In this document: piece after piece, positions 45,577 to 54,861 of the stretch
Layout: every line of letters starts with the position of its first letter
Position numbering within the stretch: the first letter of the stretch is position 1
NCBI GenBank assembly: GCA_023410645.1
Contig: JAEYPQ010000007.1
Location: 62,001 to 126,000 of the forward strand
Direction: 5' to 3'
Source of the DNA: Bacillota bacterium
GTDB taxonomy: Bacteria > Bacillota > Clostridia > TANB77 > CAG-465
Length of the DNA stretch: 64,000 bases
Notes under the pieces: model-generated
Databases searched by the model: none
What the model was told of the DNA's origin: nothing
The model's input: the letters and a program-made list of their open reading frames with translations, nothing else
Program-made: the position numbers and the translations under genes

Positions 45577-47317
45577 CTATATCTCATCTTCATTTTTTAC
45601 AGTTACTATGTTGGAAATTCCATCATTATAGTAACCAGGTTTAGCTTCAATCTCTTGTATTATATAATCCCCACTGTATAAGTCAGATACAGTTATTTTA
45701 CCATTTATATCAGTTGTATATGTTCCTATAGTACTATTATCACTTTGTTTCATAATCTTAAATTTAACGTTATCTAAAGCATTTCCATATATATCATTTT
45801 TTATTATCTCTATACTACCTAAAAGATAACTTTTAAATGTTGTTTGAGTATATTCAGAATCATAACTAACAGTAATATCTCTACCACTTTTATCTATTTT
45901 ATATCCTACTACAGTATCAATTGGAGTAATTGTATATACTCCTTGTGGAATATTATCCAAAGTTAACTTACCTTCAATATTGGTACTTGCTTGCTTAATT
46001 AAATTACCTGTATTTTTATCAACAATCTTAAAATTCACATTTGATAGTATATTTCCTTGTTTATCTATAGAATTAACAACTATACCGCTATATTTTCTTG
46101 CCACAAAATTTATAGTTCCTGTACTATTTATTGATACATTGGTTGTTCTATTTATTGTACTATCAAGTGCATAACCACTTGGCACAGATAATATTTGTGC
46201 TGTATAATTTCCAGCAACTATATATTTAAGATTAATTCTACCACTACTGTCAGTTGCATAAGTACCTATATTTTGACCTGATGGATTAGTTATTTTAACA
46301 CTAGAATTTTGTAATGCCTGTCCGCTTTTATTTTTTACATATATATCTAAACTTGTGGTATTATTATATGTTGCAGTAGCATTTAAATTTCTTACTACCG
46401 GATCAATAATAGCTACACCTATATCTTGATAATTTGATGCCTCAGCAGTACCATAATATGCGTTATATTCTGTAGTTTTTGCTGATATATTCATATTAAC
46501 TGATATATTGCTAGAACCACCTAAATTTGCAATTGGTATTAATACTTTAAACTTCTTTAAAGATTTAAAATCACTTACAACATTATTATTGACATCTCTA
46601 ATTATTGCACCATAATTGTTATTAGGGATATTAACAGTTAGACTTATTAAATCTATATTAGATACTACTTCATATTCAGCAGATATATAATTAGAATTTA
46701 TATTATCTATCTGCATTGATTTTGTATTATTTGCTACTATATTTACATTAAAAATTTGTGTAGGTAAATCTCTTTTATTATATAGATTTACTAAAGCATT
46801 CCTTATATATTCTTCTTCTCCATTATTTATCCATCCCCAAAGTTCAAATCCTTCCTGATTTATCCATACTGCAAATTGAGTTATATAATATGCTTCACTA
46901 TCATCTCTTACCCCAAGTTGACTTGCACTTTTATATGGATAACCATTTAATATTATATTAAGTAGTCTAGAACTTTGAATACTACTATTTACTGTGACAT
47001 TGTATCCTGCATTACCTAAAGTTTCAGGTCCGGTCTTTATAGACATTTAAACAATATACAGGAACTTTTTTACCATTTTCAACATAATAATATGGATATG
47101 CAAATTGCCATCCACTAAGACTACCACTAGGTCTATTATATTTTAATAATCCTAGTCTAGTTCCATTACTACCATCATAGAAAGTTTTTAATTCATTACC
47201 ATTATGATAATAATCATTTATATATACTGTATCACCAAAAGTAATAGCGTTAACACATTGATTTAATGCTATTACCACAACAAAAAGTATAGCAAATACA
47301 TTCTTTAGTTTTTTCAC
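45577..47317 (-). pseudogene. Thioester-domain adhesin with Cna-B repeats, frameshifted
   Basis: The first frame (GTG 47317 to 47024) has a signal peptide and the start of a thioester domain with the reactive cysteine in KVPVYCLNVYK. The second frame (to 45577) carries the rest: TGPETLGNAGY, the TQFAVWI motif with the partner Gln, and four Cna-B-type repeats. Removing one A near 47031 gives NVYKTGPETLG. Thioester adhesins bind covalently to host or cell surfaces. No sortase motif at the end. It precedes the second adhesin by about 11 bases. Confidence 0.82.
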
Positions 47318-47319
47318 TT

Positions 47320-48150
47320 TTACTCCTCCTTAAAATACACTTCAAATTCGTATTTTTTCTCTATTTTATCTATTATTTTATCAATTAAACTTTTATCTTT
47401 TTGAATAGTTATTTTTTTATTATACAACTTTCTATTTAATGATTTACTTATTTCAATTTTATATTTGTCACTAATTGACTTATGCTTTATTTTACTAATA
47501 TCAATTAGTGATTTTCTAAGTCTTATCTTTTTAATTAATATCCATTTACCAAATTGTAAATTATATATCTTTACATTTTTTCTAAAAATATATATTATAC
47601 AAATAAGCATTGCTCCGGTGATTACAACTGGAACAAAAATATAATCTATTACTTCAACATATCTAATTTCATATATATATGGAGGTTCTACTTTTTTAGT
47701 TAATTTAGCTTTATATACTGCAATATAGTTATAATTATCTATCCCAAACTCATTGTTTTTATTAAGTTTTACATTACTTCTATCTAGCAACAAATCTCCA
47801 CTATATCCATTTTCATTATAATGTATTGAATTCGGTATATTAGTCATATATAAATTTCCATTATATGTGACATTCTTATATTCTATTTCTTTAGATATTT
47901 CTTCTGTAACTTCATCTTCTAAGACCTGTTTATTATAATCTACATATTCATACTTCTTCATAAAATTGTATTTTATCTTATCTATACATTTTAAAAACTC
48001 ATCTTCAGCTTCTTTAGATACTCTGTATGTTTCAATTAAATAATTGTTATCATTATTAAATTCTTCTCTTACATTTATTAATGCATTAGCATTTATATTA
48101 GACAAAAAAATAGCTATACCAAATAGTATAGCCATGACTTTTTTATACAT
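47320..48150 (-). CDS. Secreted/membrane protein of the ICE
   Basis: 276 aa. N-terminal signal peptide (VMAILFGIAIFLSNINANAL), an extracytoplasmic domain of ~135 residues, one TM (about 168-190: IFVPVVITGAMLICIIYIF) and a cytoplasmic very basic tail. I do not recognise the family. It lies between the small TM protein and the adhesins, in one direction, so it may help display them. Confidence 0.6.
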   Translation of the reverse strand: MYKKVMAILFGIAIFLSNINANALINVREEFNNDNNYLIETYRVSKEAEDEFLKCIDKIKYNFMKKYEYVDYNKQVLEDEVTEEISKEIEYKNVTYNGNLYMTNIPNSIHYNENGYSGDLLLDRSNVKLNKNNEFGIDNYNYIAVYKAKLTKKVEPPYIYEIRYVEVIDYIFVPVVITGAMLICIIYIFRKNVKIYNLQFGKWILIKKIRLRKSLIDISKIKHKSISDKYKIEISKSLNRKLYNKKITIQKDKSLIDKIIDKIEKKYEFEVYFKEE

Positions 48151-48164
48151 TCTTCTTTTCCTCC

Positions 48165-48398
48165 TTAAAATATGCTTAAAATAAATCCTCTTATAGAAGG
48201 ATTAATAATTGCAGTTATTCCAACACTAGCAAGAACAAACAACACAATATATACAATTGCTTTTAAAGTACTAGTTATTAGATTTTCAATATAATTTAAT
48301 ATTAATATAGTTTTATTATTTCTATCTTTTACTAGTACAAAATCTGTATTAGTTTTCTTCTTACTTTCAAGAAATTTTAAATATAATCTTTTCTTAAT
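48165..48398 (-). CDS. Small ICE membrane protein with predicted ATT start
   Basis: 77 aa: KKRLYLKFLESKKKTNTDFV, a basic amphipathic start, then TMs in IENLITSTLKAIVYIVLFVL and ASVGITAII. No ATG, GTG or TTG opens the frame; GGAGG lies exactly 7 bases before ATT 48398, directly after the stop of the upstream gene. It fills a 250-base gap in the operon with continuous, protein-like sequence. Conserved-looking conjugation-associated protein; function unknown. Confidence 0.65.
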   Translation of the reverse strand: MKKRLYLKFLESKKKTNTDFVLVKDRNNKTILILNYIENLITSTLKAIVYIVLFVLASVGITAIINPSIRGFILSIF

Positions 48399-48399
48399 T

Positions 48400-49482
48400 T
48401 TAATCCCTCCTATTAAAGAAATTACTAAACTTCTTTTTATTTATAACCTCAACTCTACTAGATTTTTCTAAAATATATTCTTTAAATATTTTGTGATAAA
48501 TACTTTCATTTAAAGTTGGATCAAATGGATCTGAAATATAATTTGAAAAATATGTTTTAGCCCCAAATTTACCCATATTATTTATAATATCTTTTTGCTC
48601 TTTATCAGGTGTAGATATAAAAATAAAGTGGATATCTTTTAACAAACTTATAGTTTCAAAAATCTTAACTAAATTTTCTTGCTCCCAAGTTTTAGATCCA
48701 CTTACTATTATTTTAACATCTTTAGTTATATAGTTATCTATATCTAATATGCTTTCAAAAATACCAAAATCATAGATATAAAAGTCATATCCATAATCTA
48801 TTGCATTTACTGTTTTATCTTTTGAATACATATCTATACCAGCATATCTTATACAGTCATTTCTTATTTCTATATAATAAGAATTTTCTAATGTTTGAAT
48901 ATCTTCCTTTCCATTAGCTTGTATATAACATGCATTTAAATTTAAATTTCTTAAAAATTTAGTAATAGCTATTGCTTGAGTAGTGACACCAATATGATTT
49001 TGACTACCTGCAATAGCTATTGTTACTATTTGTTTTAACTTTTTATATTCTTTTTTTACTATTACTTTTTCTTTATTATTACTAATCACTTCATTAATCC
49101 TAAATCTAACAGAATCTTTATATTGCTTTCCTTGTCCTGATGCACATTCCTCTAATTCTTTTTGTTGTTCTATATATTCCGTTGCAGTTACAAAGTTATA
49201 TATACCTTCATTAAATAGTCTTCCAAGTAAAGAATTGCCATAGGAATATCCTACGGCAACTACTATTATTCTTATATTATACATACTTTTTATTGCAACT
49301 ATTGAATCTACAATATCAGTTTCAGAATCTTTAAATCCTGTTATATCTATGATTATATGAGTGAAGTTATTTAAATTTTTCATTTCTTGAAACACAAACT
49401 TTTTAAAATTTATTATTCCTGTTATGTGTTGTATTTCAGAATTGAAATTAAATTTATTTTCTTTCGAAATACATATAATCAT
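48400..49482 (-). CDS. ParA-like protein of the ICE with degenerate P-loop
   Basis: 360 aa. Residues 1-110 resemble a receiver-like alpha/beta domain (IIIDITGFKDSETDIVDSIV). From residue ~155 a MinD/ParA-type fold begins with IAIAGSQNHIGVTTQAIAIT, where the usual lysine pair is absent, and a Walker B region YDFYIYDFG follows. Similar GSQ-containing ATPase-like proteins are common in conjugative transposons. TAGGAGGTAAA precedes ATG 49482. Confidence 0.7.
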   Translation of the reverse strand: MIICISKENKFNFNSEIQHITGIINFKKFVFQEMKNLNNFTHIIIDITGFKDSETDIVDSIVAIKSMYNIRIIVVAVGYSYGNSLLGRLFNEGIYNFVTATEYIEQQKELEECASGQGKQYKDSVRFRINEVISNNKEKVIVKKEYKKLKQIVTIAIAGSQNHIGVTTQAIAITKFLRNLNLNACYIQANGKEDIQTLENSYYIEIRNDCIRYAGIDMYSKDKTVNAIDYGYDFYIYDFGIFESILDIDNYITKDVKIIVSGSKTWEQENLVKIFETISLLKDIHFIFISTPDKEQKDIINNMGKFGAKTYFSNYISDPFDPTLNESIYHKIFKEYILEKSSRVEVINKKKFSNFFNRRD

Positions 49483-49522
49483 TTTACCTCCTATATAAAA
49501 AATAAATAACTTGATATATAAA

Positions 49523-50980
49523 TTATTTGCTCTTTTTCATCTTAAGAATACCATAATAACTTTTGGTACTAACTTTTTTATACTTTTTATTCTCTTTATT
49601 AAATCTGCACTTTAACTTACTCATAAATCTTTTTTTATAAGATACAAAGCATCCTAAATCTTTGAACACATTCTCGCATCTCTCATTATATGTTATAAAG
49701 TTTCCTTTATCTGAATTCTTACCTTTTATAGAGTATAGTTTATAGGCATCCTCAAAAGATATCTTTTTTCCATTTTTACTTATTCCGTGACATAATGCAA
49801 TAGTTTTAATTTTTCTGTACATCCTATAATAATATTTTGACATTGTCTTATCTCTTATTCTAATTTGATTACCATTAAAAGTAAATCCTAAATAATCAAG
49901 TTCATTTTTCCCATTTTTTATATTATCCAGAAAAGTTTCATTAAGGTTATATATTTTATTTTTATTATAATAGTATATTCCTGTTTTTTCATCTTTCAAT
50001 TCAGGATTACCGTTATTTACTAAAATGCTTTTGATTGAATCAATTATTTTTTCAAATTGTTTTTCATCTTTATTAGGAATTATAACTATAAAATCATCAC
50101 TATATCTTCTATATAAACCCTCATTAGATGTAACAAAATCATTTATTTTTTTATCAGCATCTATCATATATATATTAGCTAATACAGAACTTATTGCAGA
50201 ACCTTGAGGTATACCTTCATCCTTCGTATTAGTTCTAATATATTTTCTTTTATTTTGTTTCATTTCTTGTAGTGAAATTATTTGTTCAAGTTCAAAAATG
50301 TACTCTTTTTTATTTGTATTTTCATTTAAAACAACATCGAATTTAAATATATCCTTTTTCTTTATATTAGCAATTTCACACAAATCTTTTAGATCGAAAT
50401 ACGAGTACTTTGTTATATTTTTGAAAATAGCATAATAATCTTCATCTAAATTGTTTTTATCTAATATTTTTAATAACATTTTCTTCAAATATTTATGATT
50501 TAATTGTTCAAAAAAATCTTTAAAATCTCCAACAATTATATGACATTCCTCAGAATCAATTATAAATTTAAAAATATCGTGCGCAATATTTATATTGCTA
50601 TCCCCTAAATTATTTCTATAGGCGACACTACATTTATTTATTCCTTTATCCTTTACATATTTATTATATTTTTCATTTAATCTATTATTGTACAATTGGT
50701 ATATATATCTATCAATATGTGATGAAAACATAATATTTCTTTTTTTCTCTTTATAAATTTTGACTTTTTCTTTTTTGTCACCATTATCTTTTTTTAATAA
50801 TAAATACTTTTCTTTATTAAATCTTTTAATTTTATGGATATCTAAGACAAATGGATAGAAAGAATGCTGTTTTATCTTTCCTTTATTATATATATAATCT
50901 TTAATATTCTCAACTTTTTTTCTAGTATCAAAATGTGCATATATTTTATTTTTAAAAATCCCTTTATTTTTATATTTCAT
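49523..50980 (-). CDS. Reverse transcriptase of the defence/unknown-group (DRT-like) class
   Basis: 485 aa. Catalytic motifs: DFKDFFEQLNH (residues 152-162), EGIPQGSAISSVLANIYM (255-272) and RRYSDDFIVII (YSDD at 293-296). The N-terminus (HSFYPFV, then FSSHIDRYIYQLYNNRL and CSVAYRNNL) resembles unknown-group RTs; no maturase or HNH domain, so not a group II intron ORF, and no retron motif VTG/NAXXH found. It lies alone among conjugation genes, with a terminator hairpin 20 bases upstream. Likely phage defence; the DRT subtype is not assigned. Confidence 0.82.
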   Translation of the reverse strand: MKYKNKGIFKNKIYAHFDTRKKVENIKDYIYNKGKIKQHSFYPFVLDIHKIKRFNKEKYLLLKKDNGDKKEKVKIYKEKKRNIMFSSHIDRYIYQLYNNRLNEKYNKYVKDKGINKCSVAYRNNLGDSNINIAHDIFKFIIDSEECHIIVGDFKDFFEQLNHKYLKKMLLKILDKNNLDEDYYAIFKNITKYSYFDLKDLCEIANIKKKDIFKFDVVLNENTNKKEYIFELEQIISLQEMKQNKRKYIRTNTKDEGIPQGSAISSVLANIYMIDADKKINDFVTSNEGLYRRYSDDFIVIIPNKDEKQFEKIIDSIKSILVNNGNPELKDEKTGIYYYNKNKIYNLNETFLDNIKNGKNELDYLGFTFNGNQIRIRDKTMSKYYYRMYRKIKTIALCHGISKNGKKISFEDAYKLYSIKGKNSDKGNFITYNERCENVFKDLGCFVSYKKRFMSKLKCRFNKENKKYKKVSTKSYYGILKMKKSK

Positions 50981-50989
50981 ATTTACTCC

Positions 50990-51316
50990 AAAAAAAAGCG
51001 ATACCTATTCCAAACCAGAGTAGCGCCTGTAACGAATAGGTACACTAAATAAACTTATAGCTACTAAAATTTTCTGAACATTTAATATTCAGTCACTCCG
51101 AATTACTTGTGTTATAATAAATATAACTAAATTGGAGGTGTCAGGAATGCTCAAATACATATCAAACAAGATAAATGTAGAATTATTAATAAGTATATAT
51201 TTATCGGTCTCATATGAGATAAACATAATAGACTTGTGCAAACAAAGTATAACACTCTGCTTGACTTTGCGAATTTGCTCCCTAATAACATAAATCTTAC
51301 CAGGCGATAATATCAT
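50990..51316 (-). ncRNA. Candidate RT-associated RNA region with terminator
   Basis: The 400-base gap upstream of the RT gene. On the minus strand TACCTATTC and GAATAGGTA (9 bp, about 51043-51003) form a hairpin followed by nine T, ending about 15 bases before the RT start. The stretch before it (51316-51089) is free of stop codons in one frame (75 codons, MILSPGKIYVIREQ...) and less AT-rich than its surroundings. Either a short gene or the non-coding template that defence RTs often carry upstream. On the other strand a 48-codon frame at 51148 also has a good GGAGGTG. Confidence 0.45.
51091..51101 (+). repeat. att-like sequence of uncertain status
   Basis: AGTCACTCCGA matches the tRNA-Pro att core without the CCA. 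With the preceding AATATTC it agrees with 26724-26741 in 17 of 18 positions. No arm repeats or terminator follow, so it may be a remnant of an older insertion. Confidence 0.4.
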
Positions 51317-51381
51317 ATTATAATATTACATCTTAATTATATTACATTATACTTGTTTTTTCAAGTGTTTTATCAAATTTG

Positions 51382-52068
51382 TTATATAATGTATTTTTTA
51401 GGATCTATATCATTTCCATATCCACTTTTTAACCTTATTTCAAAATGTAAGTGATGCCCTGTGCTATGACCCGGATTAGGGTCTGCATTTGGATCTCCTC
51501 CTTCTTGACCTATAATATCTCCTTGTTCTAATTCTTGTCCTACAATTACATCTACTCTAGACATATGTGCATAAAAGCTATAAAAAGTCTCATTTTCTAG
51601 CTCATGTTTTAGTTCTACACAATTACCATATCCTTTTTGTAGCCCTGCAAATGTCACTACTCCTTCTGCTATCGAAATTATATTATCTCTATGTTTACCC
51701 GAAATATCAATACCTGTGTGTTTTTCCTCTTTACCTGTTATTGGATTTGTTCTATATCCATAATCACTTGTTACAATTCCTTGAATTGGTAATGGAAATT
51801 TGCCTTTAAATACTAATTCACCTTTTTGTGGAATATTAGGATTATCTTTTTTCAAACTTTCTATAATACCTATATCTTCATCTGAAAATAATAATTTTAT
51901 TGTTTCAATTGGATTCATAATTAAATATAATGGTGCAAATATAATAAGTAGGAAAAGAACTATAAATATACTTATTGCAAGTATAAATTTAGTTCTTTTT
52001 TCTTTATCTAAAGCTATTTTAGTTAATTGTTGTGCTATTATTTTAGCTGTAACTGGATCTATTGCCAT
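51382..52068 (-). CDS. M23-family peptidoglycan hydrolase of the conjugation system
   Basis: 228 aa. One TM near residues 28-50 and an extracytoplasmic LytM/M23 domain with the zinc ligands in HTGIDISG and GHHLHFEIR. It opens the cell wall for the mating channel, the VirB1-like role in Gram-positive elements. It follows VirB4 by 3 bases with no strong ribosome binding site, so is translationally coupled. Confidence 0.92.
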   Translation of the reverse strand: MAIDPVTAKIIAQQLTKIALDKEKRTKFILAISIFIVLFLLIIFAPLYLIMNPIETIKLLFSDEDIGIIESLKKDNPNIPQKGELVFKGKFPLPIQGIVTSDYGYRTNPITGKEEKHTGIDISGKHRDNIISIAEGVVTFAGLQKGYGNCVELKHELENETFYSFYAHMSRVDVIVGQELEQGDIIGQEGGDPNADPNPGHSTGHHLHFEIRLKSGYGNDIDPKKYII

Positions 52069-52071
52069 AAT

Positions 52072-53901
52072 TTATACAATCTTTGAAAAGTAATCAAATT
52101 CATAGTTATATATATCAAACTTAATACTTAATCTACTTGTACCAGCCATAAATAATGCTATTCCCATTTGTCTTGAATATATTAAATCCGTTTCTGCTTC
52201 AGTAAGCTTATATAATACTTTCATTTCTTCTAAATTCTTTCCATCTGATCCCATTAATATTTTATAACACGCCATATCTAATATTGCCTGTCCATACATT
52301 TTTACACTAGGATCTAAGAAATCTACAACTGAATGTGATATTATGACTATCCCACCATTATATTTTCTACATCTTTTGGCTATATTTCTTAGAAATACCA
52401 AACTCTGTGGTACTTGTGTATCAATCATTAAATATGCTTCATCACAAACAAGTAAAACTTTTTCATCTTTATTCTTACTTATAATATCCCAGCAATAAGT
52501 AAGTATGTTGTAGTACTGTGCTTTTTTTATTCTTTCATCACTATTTTGCAAACTGAATGTGTCAAGTACTATACACTTACTATTAATTTTTACACTTGTA
52601 TGTCCATTAAATATTTCACTATCGGCACCAATACTTATCTCCCTTAACAAAGATAATGCTATTTTATAATCAGATATATTGCTATTTTCTTTTTCCAACT
52701 TTGATACTCTATCTTTAAGTAGCTCGTATAAGTCTTTAATTATAGGAAATTCCTTGTTTTTAAGTTTTGTTATATCAGTATTCCAATATATATTAAATTT
52801 GTTATATAAGCTTTCTAGAGCCTCATTTATTATTGTAAATTGATTATGTGTAAGTTCAGGAAAGAGCAACTTAAAAAATGGTCTTATATTTTGAATATGT
52901 AAAGCCATTGCTCCAAGCCCTTTGCCCTCATCTTTATATCCTATAATATCTTCATCATCGTCATCTAAAGGTACTGGTTTTATTTGTAATGGATTTATCA
53001 TTGCACCATTTTTACCTACTACATTTATCCAATCACCACCTAGTTTATTACATAGAGTTCTATATTCTCTTTCGGGGTCTATTATTATTATTTTTGTATT
53101 TCTCATATATTCATTTAGTATTAAATGTTTAGTTGCAGTGGATTTTCCGACACCACTTGTACCCATTACTACAAAATTACTATTTGTTCTATCTAGTCCT
53201 CTCCTCCATGTATCTAATACTATTATTCCTCCAGTTGTGTCTTTACCAAATACAAATCCATTACCATCATTAAGGCCACCACCGCCAAATGGAAATCCAC
53301 CAATAAAATCCGACATCATTATATTTCTTCTTGCTATTTGTTTTATTGTTTTATCAATTGTATGAAATGGTGCTATTGTTTGATATGACTCTTTTAACAA
53401 GTTAGCTAAACTTCTCATTTTAAGTTGCATACTGCATATTATACTTTCAACTCTTTTACATCTTCTATTTAAAGTTTCCTCATCTTCTGCAACTACCATT
53501 ATAGCTATTGTCATATAGCCTACTGTTTCACCTTTTACTTCCACTTTATCTAATATTTCTTGAGCATCTTCTATTTCTCTTAAAGCTCTTTTTCTCACTA
53601 AAGCATCTTTTGAAGTTTCATATATAATTTCACTTTGTCTTATACCTTTTGAAATATTTTCAATAAGTAAAGTATTGTCTGTAGGTTCGAATATTTGTGT
53701 TGATATGGTATTAGGTATATTTGATATTTTACTTAGCCATCCTATTTTAACATTCTTAGGATATTTAATAATAGTATATATTTTTGCAAAGTTATCACCT
53801 ATTCTCATTTTATTTTGTTTATATTCAATTCCTGAAATAGGAGTAATAATATTAAGTAGACTATTATTTATCTGTACTCCTTCAAATTCTTTAGTTTTCA
53901 A
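52072..53901 (-). CDS. VirB4-like conjugation ATPase
   Basis: 609 aa. Walker A VMGTSGVGKSTATKHL near residue 240, Walker B VLLVCDEAYLMID near 475, and the family's IISHSVVDFLDP and QAILDMACYKILMGSDGKN. It powers the type IV secretion channel. Shorter than fused VirB4 proteins because the N-terminal part is a separate gene upstream (53898), overlapping by ATGA. Its own GGGAGGTTGATGATT shows this is a real start, not a frameshift. Confidence 0.95.
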   Translation of the reverse strand: MKTKEFEGVQINNSLLNIITPISGIEYKQNKMRIGDNFAKIYTIIKYPKNVKIGWLSKISNIPNTISTQIFEPTDNTLLIENISKGIRQSEIIYETSKDALVRKRALREIEDAQEILDKVEVKGETVGYMTIAIMVVAEDEETLNRRCKRVESIICSMQLKMRSLANLLKESYQTIAPFHTIDKTIKQIARRNIMMSDFIGGFPFGGGGLNDGNGFVFGKDTTGGIIVLDTWRRGLDRTNSNFVVMGTSGVGKSTATKHLILNEYMRNTKIIIIDPEREYRTLCNKLGGDWINVVGKNGAMINPLQIKPVPLDDDDEDIIGYKDEGKGLGAMALHIQNIRPFFKLLFPELTHNQFTIINEALESLYNKFNIYWNTDITKLKNKEFPIIKDLYELLKDRVSKLEKENSNISDYKIALSLLREISIGADSEIFNGHTSVKINSKCIVLDTFSLQNSDERIKKAQYYNILTYCWDIISKNKDEKVLLVCDEAYLMIDTQVPQSLVFLRNIAKRCRKYNGGIVIISHSVVDFLDPSVKMYGQAILDMACYKILMGSDGKNLEEMKVLYKLTEAETDLIYSRQMGIALFMAGTSRLSIKFDIYNYEFDYFSKIV

Positions 53902-54512
53902 TAATCATCAACCTCCCTTCTTATACTTGGCATAAAATCGTTATACTCACTATCTTCTTTAAATGCAAAATTCATATTAGTAAATCCACTACATAATTGA
54001 ATAATATATTGTTCTTCTAATATTTCACTTTTTATATTACAACTAGAAAACTTATTTAACAAATCCATAGCTCTTTTTAATAAATCTTTTTCTGCATATT
54101 CACTTATATCTTGCCATATTATTAAAAAGTTTTGTCTTTCTACTGCATCTCCTGTAAATGTAAGTTTAACTGTTTCATTAATATGTTTATTTAATAATGT
54201 CTTTTGTACTTGATCCAAACTATTATTTTGTATTTTTCTTAAATCTTCTATTAAATCACCTACATCAACAGGTCTCGATATACTAAAAAATTTCATTTCT
54301 CTACTCTCACTTGATAACTCTCCTGCAAGTGTTTTTATTATTTGCTCCTGTTCTTTTTCAGATAAAAGATGTATATTAAGTGGTTGGATCTTAATATACA
54401 TCATAATTTTATTGTCTTTAGTATATAAAAAATTATTTCTAATATCTTTTATATTTATTTCATCATTACAAGATTTTTCTTTTTCTTGTTTAAAAAATTC
54501 ACTGAATTTCAC
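53898..54512 (-). CDS. VirB4-associated conjugation protein
   Basis: 204 aa soluble protein (FLYTKDNKIMMYIKIQPLNI, then RPVDVGDLIEDLRKIQNN). In related elements a protein of this type precedes VirB4 and corresponds to its N-terminal domain or an interacting partner. Starts with GTG 54512 behind GAGGGGATGAT and overlaps VirB4 by 4 bases. Confidence 0.75.
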   Translation of the reverse strand: MKFSEFFKQEKEKSCNDEINIKDIRNNFLYTKDNKIMMYIKIQPLNIHLLSEKEQEQIIKTLAGELSSESREMKFFSISRPVDVGDLIEDLRKIQNNSLDQVQKTLLNKHINETVKLTFTGDAVERQNFLIIWQDISEYAEKDLLKRAMDLLNKFSSCNIKSEILEEQYIIQLCSGFTNMNFAFKEDSEYNDFMPSIRREVDDY

Positions 54513-54515
54513 ACA

Positions 54516-54836
54516 TCATCCCCTCCATTTATCATAATGTTTGTATTTATATAACTTTTGCATTTTACCTTTTTCAATCATAAATTTCAATTGTTCTACA
54601 ACACAAAGATTGTTATCATCTTTTGTATTTGCTATTACTGTACCTGCTATAAAAACAAGAAATACTATTATTGATACTAATATACCTTTAAGTAGATATA
54701 TTAGGTAAATTATAGGCATGAAAAAAGCCACTACTGTAAATGTAGCGACTAATTCCTTTATTCCATATCCTCTAAAAAATTCTAATCTTGTTTTTATATT
54801 AGCAGGTATATATAAATTATTTTGTTTTTCTTCCAA
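54516..54836 (-). CDS. VirB3/PrgI-like conjugation membrane protein
   Basis: 106 aa. YIPANIKTRLEFFRGYGIKE is the family's N-terminal signature, followed by two TMs (about 33-75). Starts at TTG 54836 behind AGGTGATATC. Part of the inner-membrane channel complex, directly before the VirB4 genes. Confidence 0.85.
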   Translation of the reverse strand: MEEKQNNLYIPANIKTRLEFFRGYGIKELVATFTVVAFFMPIIYLIYLLKGILVSIIVFLVFIAGTVIANTKDDNNLCVVEQLKFMIEKGKMQKLYKYKHYDKWRG

Positions 54837-54861
54837 GATATCACCTACCTTTCATTAATAA

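Noticed and set aside
49523..50980. Group II intron or retron reverse transcriptase
   Set aside because: No maturase or HNH domain, no intron 5'/3' ends seen, and no retron-type VTG or msr-msd arrangement recognised.
51091..51101. Right border of element 3
   Set aside because: No GCGTCCCA-type arm sites nearby, no CCA, no terminator after it, and conjugation genes continue on both sides.
52072..54512. VirB4 split as a frameshift
   Set aside because: The downstream gene has its own strong Shine-Dalgarno sequence and an ATGA overlap, and the separate organisation is usual in related elements.
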